Shown here: positions 18,575 through 27,142 of the stretch, piece by piece
How the letters are laid out: each line of letters begins with the position of its first letter
How positions within the stretch are numbered: position 1 is the first letter of the stretch
Origin: Schlesneria paludicola DSM 18645
Lineage (GTDB): Bacteria; Planctomycetota; Planctomycetia; Planctomycetales; Planctomycetaceae
Assembly (NCBI RefSeq): GCF_000255655.1
Contig: NZ_JH636436.1
Coordinates: 31,418-95,417 of the forward strand
Reading direction: 5' to 3'
DNA length: 64,000 nucleotides
Position numbers and translations under genes: made by a program
Notes under the pieces: model-generated
The model's database searches: none
Seen by the model: the letters and a program-made list of their open reading frames with translations, nothing else
Told to the model about the DNA's origin: nothing

Positions 18575-20457
18575 CGCATGCTTCCTGGACGCGACCGCTT
18601 TTCAAATGGCCGATAGTCCGTCGCGAGTTGGACTGTGGTCGAGATCGCGCCCGCCCAAAGAATCGCGTACCACTGCGGGAACGAGATGATCACCGATGCC
18701 AAAAACGCGGTGAGCGCTGCGGCGAAAACGGGATAGATTTGAATGCGATGTCGCCGATGGAAATCCATTTCGCGCGACCAGCGTCGAAGTCCAAACAGGA
18801 TGGCGAAAAAGAGGGCATATCCGAGCCACGTCGATTCGGTCCCTGCGACGGTCAGCGGTTGCGATCCTACCGACTTCACCAACGATTTGGAAATGAACGC
18901 GGTTTCCGGCGTGCTGATGAGCAGAAAGCGATCGACGAAGAACGCAAACGTTCCACACATCAATCCCGCAATCACTCGCACTCGCCATCGCGCGCGCTTC
19001 TTCCATCCCCAGCGATCTGCGACAGACTGTGAAATCAGTAACAGCCAGGAACAGACGATTGTTGTTGCGACGAAGTGCGCGACGTGCTCTTTGGTGGGGG
19101 TGGGAGACGACGTTTTGATGATTTCCAGCATCAGACAGGCCGTTAATGAAACGGCGGTCGCAATCAATGCGGCCGCTCCGCACCGCCGTGCAACATCAGA
19201 AATCTCGATGGCGGAATGGCCCGTCGTCGTTCCTGATCGGTTCAGCGGAGGTGGCGTTTTCAACGCATTGCGGGCAAGCGGCGGCGCAAACGACGGACGG
19301 CCATTGTTGATGGGATGGGATGGGCGTATCGCACGCCGAACAACAAGGGCGGACACTGTGATCAACGCCAGCATCATGGCAATGCTGGATACGCTCTGTT
19401 GCCTGAGTGCAGATTTCAACATGTCAGAGTTGATGACGGCGATTCTCAATGAAAACAGCAAAGCCAGCGCGGCCAGGATGAGGATGATCGGCGGCCTGCG
19501 GTACCATTCTGACGAAGCAGGTAGGGCGTGATTCTGTTGGTCCAATGCAGGAATAGTCCTGCTCGAACTGTTCGTGGCTGCTGCATTGACGGTGGGGTCG
19601 ACTGAAGTGCGCGCTGCGATCGAAGGAACGAACGAGGATGCGGGGATCTCAAGCGGATCGGGCGATCCCTGTGCGTTGGCAAAGTCCCGTTCCAACGCGC
19701 GAACCGTCGATGTCCGCTTGCCGGGATCTTTCTCCAAGGCTCGGGCCAACACGGGCCGCAAGGATTTGGGAATCGGGGTCAGATCAGGCTGGACGGTCAA
19801 ATGCTTCATGAGGATTTCGGCGGTCGTCTCACCCTGAAATGGGAGCTTGCCGGTGATCAGTTCATATAACATGACACCCAGCGAATAGACATCCACACCA
19901 GGGCCGTACTGACCATTGGCCACTTCGGGCGCCATGTAGTAGACCGTGCCGACGCTTTGCGTCTGCAATCGTTGTCGATCGCTGTCGATTCGCTTCGAAA
20001 GGCCCACGTCGCCAATCTTGACGATGCCGTTTTCGCGATAGACGTTGGCTGGCTTGAGGTCGCGATGCACGATTCCCCGCTCGTGCAAATAGGCCACTCC
20101 GGCGACAAGACCCTTCAGCCAGTCTCGCACTTCGTCTGGCGGCAAACCGTTGGGAAACGAAACGAGCACATCTTCAAGGCTCGATCCCGACACGTACTCC
20201 ATCACGATCCAGCGATCGCCCAGGCTGTCTGTCTTCAGGTCGTAAAGCGAGACGAGATTGGGATGCTTGAGGTTCAAGCACTGGGTGACGCCCCGAATTT
20301 CGACGTCGCGTTCCTCATGATGCAGCAGTTTCAGCGCGACTTCTTTCCCGGCGTCACTGTGCGCAAAGTAAACTTCACCGAAGCCACCACGGTGAATGCC
20401 GCGTTGGATCGTGTAACCCGCGAGGGGCCTGGCTCCGGTGTGGTAGGTGAATCGCAT
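18571..20457 (-). CDS. Membrane Ser/Thr protein kinase with polytopic C-terminal domain
   Basis: 628 residues from ATG 20457 (a GTG 45 nt upstream is also possible). The kinase domain (about 14-262) has glycine loop HRGGFGEVYF, Lys43, HRD at 132-134 and APE. The usual DFG is DVG (150-152), which keeps the metal-binding Asp. A Ser/Pro-rich linker (265-320) leads to a C-terminal membrane domain with about seven helices (about 324-343, 357-374, 425-446, 460-477, 495-512, 544-557, 575-594). Most bacterial Hanks kinases have one helix and an extracellular sensor; here sensing would be in the membrane. Overlaps the following membrane-protein gene by 4 nt. Confidence 0.9.
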   Translation of the reverse strand: MRFTYHTGARPLAGYTIQRGIHRGGFGEVYFAHSDAGKEVALKLLHHEERDVEIRGVTQCLNLKHPNLVSLYDLKTDSLGDRWIVMEYVSGSSLEDVLVSFPNGLPPDEVRDWLKGLVAGVAYLHERGIVHRDLKPANVYRENGIVKIGDVGLSKRIDSDRQRLQTQSVGTVYYMAPEVANGQYGPGVDVYSLGVMLYELITGKLPFQGETTAEILMKHLTVQPDLTPIPKSLRPVLARALEKDPGKRTSTVRALERDFANAQGSPDPLEIPASSFVPSIAARTSVDPTVNAAATNSSSRTIPALDQQNHALPASSEWYRRPPIILILAALALLFSLRIAVINSDMLKSALRQQSVSSIAMMLALITVSALVVRRAIRPSHPINNGRPSFAPPLARNALKTPPPLNRSGTTTGHSAIEISDVARRCGAAALIATAVSLTACLMLEIIKTSSPTPTKEHVAHFVATTIVCSWLLLISQSVADRWGWKKRARWRVRVIAGLMCGTFAFFVDRFLLISTPETAFISKSLVKSVGSQPLTVAGTESTWLGYALFFAILFGLRRWSREMDFHRRHRIQIYPVFAAALTAFLASVIISFPQWYAILWAGAISTTVQLATDYRPFEKRSRPGSMR

Positions 20458-20713
20458 GCGATCAGCCAGAAAAGTCAGAGTGTGATGCGATTGAAAACGC
20501 ACGAGCCCATCCAGGGGCTGGTGTCGCTACCAATTTCAGGTCGAAGGCGGTCTCCGTCAACATTTCTTCAACCGTTGGAAGAGATCCTCGCCGTGGCATT
20601 CCATCGATCATCAGTGTAACGCAAGAACCCGCTTGCCAGATCATTGTGGGAAAAGCTCGATCCCGTTCTTTTCTCTTTTTCCCGTCTTCCCCTCATCCTT
20701 CCCTCGTTTCCCT

Positions 20714-20738
20714 CGTTACCAAGCTCCGCTTGGTAACG
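20714..20738. repeat. Dispersed palindrome, copy 1
   Basis: Perfect 11-bp stem (CGTTACCAAGC / GCTTGGTAACG) with a TCC loop. It is the same sequence as the copy at 21303 and shares its core with copies at 21403 and 25150. It follows a C/T-rich stretch. Confidence 0.85.
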
Positions 20739-21302
20739 CCTACTGCGCTCGCGTCAGGTGGTCTCGTCGGGTCATCTTTTGAGTCCGGCAGGGCCGGCCA
20801 TTCGAAACCGAAGCGGATTCAATTCAGATGATTGATCGGCCCCTTATGGCAACGCTGTTCCGCATTGTGGGTTGAGTTTCAAGTTCCAATCAAGGCGAGA
20901 CACAAGTTCGTAAGTATCTCGTGGCCGATGTCTTTTCCTTAGGCCCAATCGGGCCGGCCAGCCTCCTCGCCAAGGTCGAAGGCGTCCTCGCCGGAGGCCC
21001 TGGAATTCCCACATCAAATTGTAAAAGGTCTGAAGGACCGCTCCGTCTCATTTCTGTTGCGAACCAATGCCTCGAAATCGACAGGTGATCCATCGGGAAT
21101 CGAAAGAGACTGTCCGGTCCTTCATGCCTCAGAATCGTCTCGCTATGATCTCGTTCAGGGCCTACGTCGAAGACGCCTCCGACCCTGGCTAGCAGGCCGA
21201 CCCAGCCCGTCGGGGTCCTTCGGTCTCCTCTGGGCTGGTGGAATGGTTGGGCCATCCGCCCCGCACGAACTGCCACGGTTGGTCCAAAATCCCTCGTTAC
21301 CT

Positions 21303-21327
21303 CGTTACCAAGCTCCGCTTGGTAACG
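21303..21327. repeat. Dispersed palindrome, copy 2
   Basis: Identical to copy 1 over the whole 25-nt stem-loop (CGTTACCAAGC, TCC loop, GCTTGGTAACG). The following bases (TCTCCTGCGCTCACG here, CCTACTGCGCTCGCG at copy 1) are also related, so the conserved element is longer than the hairpin. Confidence 0.85.
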
Positions 21328-21402
21328 TCTCCTGCGCTCACGTTTTCAGTCGATCAGAACTGTGGCCTGTGACCTTCGCACACGCTTCCGATGAGGGGGA
21401 AG

Positions 21403-21428
21403 CGTGACCAAGCGGGAGCTTGGTCACG
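21403..21428. repeat. Dispersed palindrome, copy 3 (variant stem, inverted)
   Basis: Perfect 11-bp stem CGTGACCAAGC / GCTTGGTCACG with loop GGGA, which is the TCCC loop in the other orientation. The GTGACC/GGTCAC change relative to copies 1 and 2 occurs on both arms, keeping the pairing. Confidence 0.8.
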
Positions 21429-21495
21429 AGGTCACGAATGAGTCCATTCCGATGTGCCGATCTCCCTCTTCGGACCGTGAACGGGTCACCTCAAC

Positions 21496-22302
21496 TTACT
21501 TCACGACGACCGCCGCTTCCGGAGCCTTTTCGGAGTTGAAGTAGGCATCGATTTGCTGGTCGAGATCGTTAGGGGGTGTCGGCGCGACATTGTCCACGGG
21601 AATCAATCCCACGAACTTGCCTTCGACGTCGAGCATCTTTTGTTTGACGTCCAGTTGTCGATTGAGCTCGGAAATCAGTTTGCGGGCGTGGCTGAGATTC
21701 GAATCGTCAATCGCCAGCCGACTGACCGTTTCGGCGGCTTGAACCGTGTGGATCCGGGCCGCGAGTTGTTCGAGTTTGACCTCGAGTTCTTTTTTGGCCT
21801 GCATCATGCTGTCCAGCTTTTCACGATTGGCGGCGAGCGTCTGTTCGCGGGCCGTCAGAATCTTGCGATCAGCCGCCAGAACTTCTTCGGCCACTTTGAA
21901 TCGCTCGAAACGCGAGGCGAGATCGCGCTTCACATCCGCAGCACTGTACGACGTGCGGGCGTAGACAAACCCGGTCCGCCCACTGCCCAGGTCCGTGCGC
22001 AGCGTCAAGATCGCCTCCTTCTGCTTGCTGACATCGCCTTCTTTTTGAGTCAGTGCCAGTCGCAATTGCTCGATGTCGACCTGTTGTTCGGCGACCACAT
22101 GCATGCACTGCCGAATGTCTGGGACCAGTTGATCGACCAGGGTTCGCGCACGTTCCATTTCGAATTGGATGGGGACTTCCGCTTTCACGGCATTTCGTAC
22201 GTTTTGACAACCGGCACGAAGGTAACTGACGGCCTCGCGCCCAAAGACAAATGTACTCAGCAATCCCGCCACAGCCAGCCCGAATAATCCGCGTTTCAAC
22301 AT
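21496..22302 (-). CDS. Coiled-coil envelope protein
   Basis: 268 residues. An N-terminal signal or anchor (about 1-20) precedes two long heptad-rich helices (about 65-105 and 125-225) split by a short Gly/Tyr-rich hinge (GSGRTGFVYARTSYS). The tail is Pro/Asn-rich. This PspA-like architecture is common in planctomycetes and resembles other helical envelope-stress or scaffold proteins, but I cannot assign a function. It stands alone; the ATG at 22302 follows a purine-rich stretch (GGGGGATTCAGA). Confidence 0.75.
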   Translation of the reverse strand: MLKRGLFGLAVAGLLSTFVFGREAVSYLRAGCQNVRNAVKAEVPIQFEMERARTLVDQLVPDIRQCMHVVAEQQVDIEQLRLALTQKEGDVSKQKEAILTLRTDLGSGRTGFVYARTSYSAADVKRDLASRFERFKVAEEVLAADRKILTAREQTLAANREKLDSMMQAKKELEVKLEQLAARIHTVQAAETVSRLAIDDSNLSHARKLISELNRQLDVKQKMLDVEGKFVGLIPVDNVAPTPPNDLDQQIDAYFNSEKAPEAAVVVK

Positions 22303-23032
22303 TCTGAATCCCCCCTCACACCTGCAAGTGAAACTTCATCCGATCCGGCGAACGAATCGCGCGGTGTTCACCAGTCATTCGCAGCTCGCCGCGAAATCTT
22401 GGAAGAAATTTCAAAGAAATCGAGATTTCCCGAAGAATCCTGAACCGGCTGAAACGTGAGCTGGTATTTCGCAGGTAGGACAGATCAGCACCTTACTCGA
22501 AATCGGGACGATGCTTAAGAATCGCCGGTCCTGGACAATGGCGTCGTAACTTGAACAGTCGCATGCCTGTGCGTTTGTTCTCGTCTCCGCGGCAACTCGT
22601 TCGTGCCGATGGCGAAGGTGCGTTGGAATTTGGTTCTGGTCTGCATCAGTGGCGGGATCTGTGTTGTCATTCCACAAGTTGAAACGGGAATGGTGTCGCG
22701 GAGGTAAATGATGTCACTGAGGAATTGATGTCACTGAGGAATTGATGTCATCCGGGGCGATTCGATGGATGGTCCGGCAGGGATGATGACGATTCATCAG
22801 AAACAATGACCATTCAAGGATGGATTGGTTGAAGAGCCGTTCTTCGCGAATCGTTGCCACAAGTTTGCGAGACGAACGCTGTGCGACGAGAACAGCTCAG
22901 AGATAAAAATCGCTCTGAGACGACGACAAGGGATTGATCCGGTCAGCGCGGGCCACTGCGCGATTAAGCATGACGCTGCTGATCTGAATACGCAGTTTCG
23001 CTGAGCCACCAATTTTGGAATAGGGAATCTTC
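22303..23032. other. Intergenic region between divergent genes
   Basis: 730 bases between the coiled-coil gene (minus) and the multidomain redox gene (plus). One short minus-strand frame (22411-22677) lacks a ribosome site or recognisable motif. It contains a small tandem repeat at 22711-22750. Confidence 0.5.
22711..22750. repeat. 17-nt tandem repeat, 2.4 copies
   Basis: The unit ATGTCACTGAGGAATTG occurs at 22711 and 22728 without change, and the first six bases recur at 22745. No coding frame covers it. Probably replication slippage. Confidence 0.8.
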
Positions 23033-25012
23033 ATGCGTCAAATTGGTCTGACCCTGCTGATCGTTGCGGGATTGGCTTCGCAGGTTTGGTCCAGCGACAC
23101 CGCGACGCCCATTCTCGGACAGAAGGTTGCCGAGTTCACATTGAAGGATGCGCGTGGCAAGCCGTATTCGCTCAGCCAGTTTGCAACGAAGCCCATCGTC
23201 GTGCTGGCCGTCTTGGGGACCGAATGTCCGCTCGCCAAGCAGTACGCGATCAAACTGCAAAAGCTGGCCGAGCAGTACGAAGATCGTGGGGTGGTGGTTC
23301 TTGCCCTGGATGCCAACCGGCAGGATTCTCTCGTCGAAATCGCGGCGTTCGCCAAAACGAACTCGCTGACGTTCCCCATTCTCAAAGATTTGAATCAGCA
23401 GGTGGCCGACGCCATTGGCGCCACCCGAACACCCGAGGTCGTGGTGTTGGATGCGCAGCGCGTGGTGCGTTATCGCGGCCGTGTCGATGATCAATTCGCA
23501 GTGGGGGGGAAATCACGTAAGGTGGCCACGCGCGATGACCTGAAAATTGCCCTGGACGAATTGTTGAGCGGCAAGGTGGTCAGCGTTCCCGAAACCTCGG
23601 CCATCGGGTGCCTGATCGGTCGGGCTCGTGAAGCGAAAAATGATGCGACCGTGACCTATTCCAATCAGGTCGCTCGTGTCCTGCAGAAGCACTGTGTCGA
23701 GTGTCATCGTCCTGGTGAGATCGCGCCGTTCAGCCTGACGGACTATCAGGAAGTCGCGGGCTGGGCCGACATGATGGTGGAAGTCACAAGATCGCAGCAG
23801 ATGCCTCCGTGGCATGCCTCGCCCGAGTTTGGTCATTTTGCCAATGAGCGGCGGATGGCGCCCGAAGAACTGCAGATCCTGCAGGATTGGGCCGCGGCGG
23901 GTGCGCCGGAAGGGAACCCGGCCGACCTCCCCGCTCCGAAAACCTATACCGAAGGCTGGCAGTTGCCACGTCAGCCGGACCACGTTGTCTGGATGTCGGA
24001 CAAGACCTTCAAAGTTCCGGATACCGGTACCGTCAAGTACCAGTACTTTGCCGTCGATGCTGGTTTTGCGGAAGACAAATGGGTGACCGCCGCGGAAGTC
24101 ATTCCGGGCAATCGTGCGGTGGTCCACCATGTCATCGTCTTCATGTCGACCGACGACAAGGTTTCTGATGAAGAGCGGCAGTTTGTGACGGCATATGTGC
24201 CCGGATTGCGAGTCACGCCGTTGCCCAAGGGGATGGCAAAGCGGGTGCCCAAAGGGGCCAAGTTCATCTTCCAGATGCACTACACTCCGAATGGCGTGGC
24301 GACCGAAGACCGGTCCCAAGTCGGTTTGATTTTTGCCGATTCCGCGGATATCCAGTACGAAGTCAAAACGGCCGTCAACGTCAATCGCCGTTTCAAGATC
24401 CAGCCGCAACTCGACAATCAAGCGTTCGATTCGCGCGAAGTCACGTTCCCGATTGACGTAAAACTGCTCTCGCTCTCACCGCATATGCACTTGCGAGGCA
24501 AATCGTTCCGCTATGAATTGACGCTGCCCGATGGCACCACGGAAACGCTGCTCGACGTACCGCACTATGATTTCAACTGGCAAACGGGATATCGATTAAG
24601 CGAGCCGCGGACATTGCCCAAGGGGGCGAAAATCAAAAGCTTCGCCGCATTCGACAACTCGCCAAACAACCTTGCGAATCCTGATCCCTCGAAAACCGTG
24701 ACCTGGGGCGAGCAGTCCTGGGATGAGATGCTGCTAGGGTATTTCGACATCGCCATCGATCGAAAAACCAGTGACGCCATGGCCCAGACGGCAGCATCCG
24801 GAAGCAAACCTCGTGACCCTCAAGAGGTCGTCAAACGTGTCCTGCAGGCCGTCGATAAGAACAAGGACGGCAAGGTCACGCGCGATGAGATCGGACCCAC
24901 ACAAAAGCCGCTCTTCGACAAACTCGACACCGATAAAAACGACATCGTGACGCGCGAAGAAATCCTCAAGGGCCTGCCGGAACTGATGAAGCTGTTTCCG
25001 TTGCAGTTGTAA
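23033..25012 (+). CDS. Secreted redoxin / cytochrome c / copper-monooxygenase-like / EF-hand fusion
   Basis: 659 residues with a signal peptide (1-20). Domains in order: a thioredoxin-fold redoxin (about 27-165) with a single active-type cysteine (C65 in GTECPLAKQY); a monohaem cytochrome c (about 208-295) with CVECH at 221-225 and a candidate Met ligand in QQMPPWH; a region like type II copper, ascorbate-dependent monooxygenases (about 320-575); and two C-terminal EF-hand loops (608-619, 632-643). The copper-ligand pattern of the PHM/DBH family seems complete: H365-H366, H416, H484-x-H486 and M566. Predicted role: extracytoplasmic electron transfer or hydroxylation. Substrate unknown. Only the first ATG gives the signal peptide. 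Confidence 0.87.
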   Translation: MRQIGLTLLIVAGLASQVWSSDTATPILGQKVAEFTLKDARGKPYSLSQFATKPIVVLAVLGTECPLAKQYAIKLQKLAEQYEDRGVVVLALDANRQDSLVEIAAFAKTNSLTFPILKDLNQQVADAIGATRTPEVVVLDAQRVVRYRGRVDDQFAVGGKSRKVATRDDLKIALDELLSGKVVSVPETSAIGCLIGRAREAKNDATVTYSNQVARVLQKHCVECHRPGEIAPFSLTDYQEVAGWADMMVEVTRSQQMPPWHASPEFGHFANERRMAPEELQILQDWAAAGAPEGNPADLPAPKTYTEGWQLPRQPDHVVWMSDKTFKVPDTGTVKYQYFAVDAGFAEDKWVTAAEVIPGNRAVVHHVIVFMSTDDKVSDEERQFVTAYVPGLRVTPLPKGMAKRVPKGAKFIFQMHYTPNGVATEDRSQVGLIFADSADIQYEVKTAVNVNRRFKIQPQLDNQAFDSREVTFPIDVKLLSLSPHMHLRGKSFRYELTLPDGTTETLLDVPHYDFNWQTGYRLSEPRTLPKGAKIKSFAAFDNSPNNLANPDPSKTVTWGEQSWDEMLLGYFDIAIDRKTSDAMAQTAASGSKPRDPQEVVKRVLQAVDKNKDGKVTRDEIGPTQKPLFDKLDTDKNDIVTREEILKGLPELMKLFPLQL

Positions 25013-25149
25013 AAGACAGGCCTCAGTCTGACGGGGATCGAGGTGTTGATCTGGAGCGGGCCGTCACCATGATCGCTTTGGCTGACTGCACTGGCAATTC
25101 GCCGACTGCTTGGTTGGCGAATTGCTCCGCGTGTTCCCTGTTGTTCTCT

Positions 25150-25175
25150 CGTAACCAAGCTCCCGCTTGGTTACG
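25150..25175. repeat. Dispersed palindrome, copy 4 (variant stem)
   Basis: Stem CGTAACCAAGC / GCTTGGTTACG, 11 bp perfect, loop TCCC. Compared with the other copies the outer stem is GTAACC/GGTTAC, again changed on both arms together. Confidence 0.82.
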
Positions 25176-25277
25176 CCGCAGCGATCTCATTTTTATGAGG
25201 GAGCACGTCTGCGGCCAATGGTCGCGTCGAGCGTTCTCTTAAGTCCCGCAGGAAATGTCACGGTTGGCTCCCAATTC

Positions 25278-25318
25278 GCAAGCATGCCTTCACGGCAACG
25301 CCGTGAAGGCATGCTTGC
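25278..25318. repeat. 19-bp perfect palindrome with 3-nt loop
   Basis: Arms 25278-25296 and 25300-25318 are perfectly complementary (core GCATGCCTTCACGGC), loop AAC. It is too GC-balanced and lacks a U tract, so it is more like a dispersed repeat than a terminator, although it lies at a convergent junction. No second copy seen in the window. Confidence 0.85.
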
Positions 25319-25336
25319 CACGGCAGCGATCGGAGG

Positions 25337-25392
25337 GTGTTGTACTAAAGGGGACTGGCACCTTGCGGAGTCAGTCCCCTTTAGTACAACAC
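25337..25392. repeat. GGGGAC-type element, short form with 21-bp stem
   Basis: Perfect 21-bp arms (25337-25357, 25372-25392) containing ACTAAAGGGGACTG and CAGTCCCCTTTAGT around a 14-nt loop GCACCTTGCGGAGT. Shares the GGGGACTG, CACCTTG and CGGAG blocks with the longer elements at 40057, 44752, 52462 and 54645. It starts downstream of the redox gene and ends 11 nt before the EF-hand gene's stop, so it could also terminate transcription from both sides. Confidence 0.85.
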
Positions 25393-25402
25393 GCCGTTTG
25401 GC

Positions 25403-27133
25403 TTACCGCTCTGAAATTTCGCCGACGACTTTGTTGGCGAAATGTTCCGCTTCCGAGAGGTCGATAAATCCGTCCGCGTTTTGGTCCAGTTCGTCAAAAC
25501 TGGTCAGCTCGCCAAGGAACTCGCCCTGCGAAACTTCACCGTCCCGATTCTTATCCATCTTGCGGAACCAGATCGGACCCAGCGGTTTCTCGGTCAGCTG
25601 TCCGGCGATATTCATCCCGGCCGGCATCGTGATTCCCCCGCCCAGGACATTCAACGTCCCGCGTGAGACCGTCAGTTGATACTGCAGTGGAATTTCATTT
25701 TCGGACAATTGCCCGTCATGATCGCGATCCCAAAGGGGCAGCTTTGCCGCAGCGGCCTGTAATTCACGGAACGACAGGCGGCGATCTCGGTCGGAGTCCA
25801 GGATTTCAAAAAGTGTCCGCCCCTGTTCGGTCACGGTCAGGATGGTACGGCTGCGAGCCGCATCGAAACGCATCTTGAAATAAGGCACTGCCTCGTCCAA
25901 AAACAGCTTACCGTTTTGATCGGTGTCCAGACTCTGGAATGTGGCGCCAAGGAATAATGCTTCGTTGGCCTCGGTACGTTCGAGATACCCATTGTTATCT
26001 TGATCGAGCATCCTCCACAGCGGTTTGAGAAACGGTTCGATCGTGGTGGCGTCGTCAAATCGTTGGCGGTTGATGCTGAGTTGCGTCGATCCCAGGTTGA
26101 CGTTCACCGCACCGTCCGAGGTGATGACAATTCTGTCGTTCAGTTCAAGGCGGCCCGATTCGGCAATTAACGGTTCCAGCGAGTCACCTTGGATCGTGAT
26201 AGTCAGGGCTGGTTCGGGAGTCGTCAAGAATTGCCGCAGTTCATCAAAATCCAATTGCCCATCCCCGTCGCCGTCGAAGCGATCAAAGGCCTCTTTCGTC
26301 AAACCCAATTCCTCGGGATTCAACTTCTGATTGCGTGATGGCGCTGATTCGGGCGCGGACTTGAACTGGGCGCTTGCCACGGCTTTGGGGCGAGCATTCA
26401 CGTCATACTTCTCGATGAGCCGCCGGAGTTGCTTCGAGAGCGATTCACCTGAACCGAGTCCTAGGAACGGGGGAAGTCCCTGCTGAGCGGTCACCGTCAT
26501 CTGAACCTGGTTCTGTCCCGGGATGTTGATCGGGTTCAGTTCGGCGATACTGATCGTTTCGTCCCCGTCGAGATCAAACTTGCGCAAGGTTTTGAGCGCA
26601 CCCATCAGTTCTTCGGTCGACAGTTTCCGATCGCCATCCAGGTCCAGGCGGGCAAATAGGGGCGGTTCCGAACTGGTTTGTGCCTGCCTGCCTCGACGAT
26701 TGGCCCCTGTCTGTGCTCGGGTCTGGAACTGCATGACGAAGGGGTGCAGTCCGATCCGCTTGAAATAGGTCAAAAGTTCCGACCGCGAGATCTTGCCATC
26801 GGCAGGGCTGACGTCGGGTATCAGATTGGGCGAGACCACTTCCGTTGTGGGGACCAGTTGTGCTTGCACAACGTCGCGCGGCGTCAGAATCTTCCCACGG
26901 GCTTCTTCGACCGTAACGACGGAATCGCCGTTCGCATCGAGCGATTTCATCAAGTCGTCGACGTAGCTTTCGAATAGCTGCTGGGGAGAATGGCCCGCAA
27001 TCTGGATTTGAAATTTCATGACGATCACGCCCGAATCACCCAGATACGTCACGTATTGCGGATTGTCCCGCACATCGTCTGCAAGGACGAGCGTGGTCAT
27101 CATCAGCAATAAGAGGGGGGCGTAAAGTTTCAT
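25403..27133 (-). CDS. Secreted protein with eleven EF-hand loops
   Basis: 576 residues with a signal peptide (about 1-18, ending VLA). I count eleven 12-residue calcium-binding loops along the chain, for example DANGDSVVTVEE, DLDGDRKLSTEE, DGDGDGQLDFDE, DQDNNGYLERTE, DRDHDGQLSENE, DKNRDGEVSQGE and DQNADGFIDLSE. They are spread from about residue 65 to the C-terminus rather than packed as a single calmodulin. Predicted extracytoplasmic calcium binding. It starts 9 nt after the DUF1501 gene's stop, so it is the third gene of a DUF1549-DUF1501-EF-hand operon. Role in that operon unknown. Confidence 0.88.
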   Translation of the reverse strand: MKLYAPLLLLMMTTLVLADDVRDNPQYVTYLGDSGVIVMKFQIQIAGHSPQQLFESYVDDLMKSLDANGDSVVTVEEARGKILTPRDVVQAQLVPTTEVVSPNLIPDVSPADGKISRSELLTYFKRIGLHPFVMQFQTRAQTGANRRGRQAQTSSEPPLFARLDLDGDRKLSTEELMGALKTLRKFDLDGDETISIAELNPINIPGQNQVQMTVTAQQGLPPFLGLGSGESLSKQLRRLIEKYDVNARPKAVASAQFKSAPESAPSRNQKLNPEELGLTKEAFDRFDGDGDGQLDFDELRQFLTTPEPALTITIQGDSLEPLIAESGRLELNDRIVITSDGAVNVNLGSTQLSINRQRFDDATTIEPFLKPLWRMLDQDNNGYLERTEANEALFLGATFQSLDTDQNGKLFLDEAVPYFKMRFDAARSRTILTVTEQGRTLFEILDSDRDRRLSFRELQAAAAKLPLWDRDHDGQLSENEIPLQYQLTVSRGTLNVLGGGITMPAGMNIAGQLTEKPLGPIWFRKMDKNRDGEVSQGEFLGELTSFDELDQNADGFIDLSEAEHFANKVVGEISER

Positions 27134-27142
27134 GACGTCCGG

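Larger units (their letters stand above)
20458..21495. other. Intergenic region with palindromic repeats
   Basis: About 1 kb between the kinase gene and the downstream end of the coiled-coil gene. Open frames here on both strands show no family signature. It contains three members of the ACCAAGC palindrome family (20714-20738, 21303-21327, 21403-21428) and is otherwise unassigned. Confidence 0.6.
25013..25402. other. Convergent intergenic region with three perfect palindromes
   Basis: 390 bases between two converging genes. It holds three unrelated perfect inverted repeats (25150-25175, 25278-25318, 25337-25392). No coding pattern otherwise. Confidence 0.75.

Noticed and set aside
22411..22677. 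88-codon minus-strand frame with two cysteines (CPTC)
   Set aside because: No ribosome site, no signal and no conserved pattern beyond the single CxxC.
20714..25392. Spaced palindromes as a CRISPR array
   Set aside because: Only four related hairpins, hundreds to thousands of bases apart, without regular spacers or cas genes.
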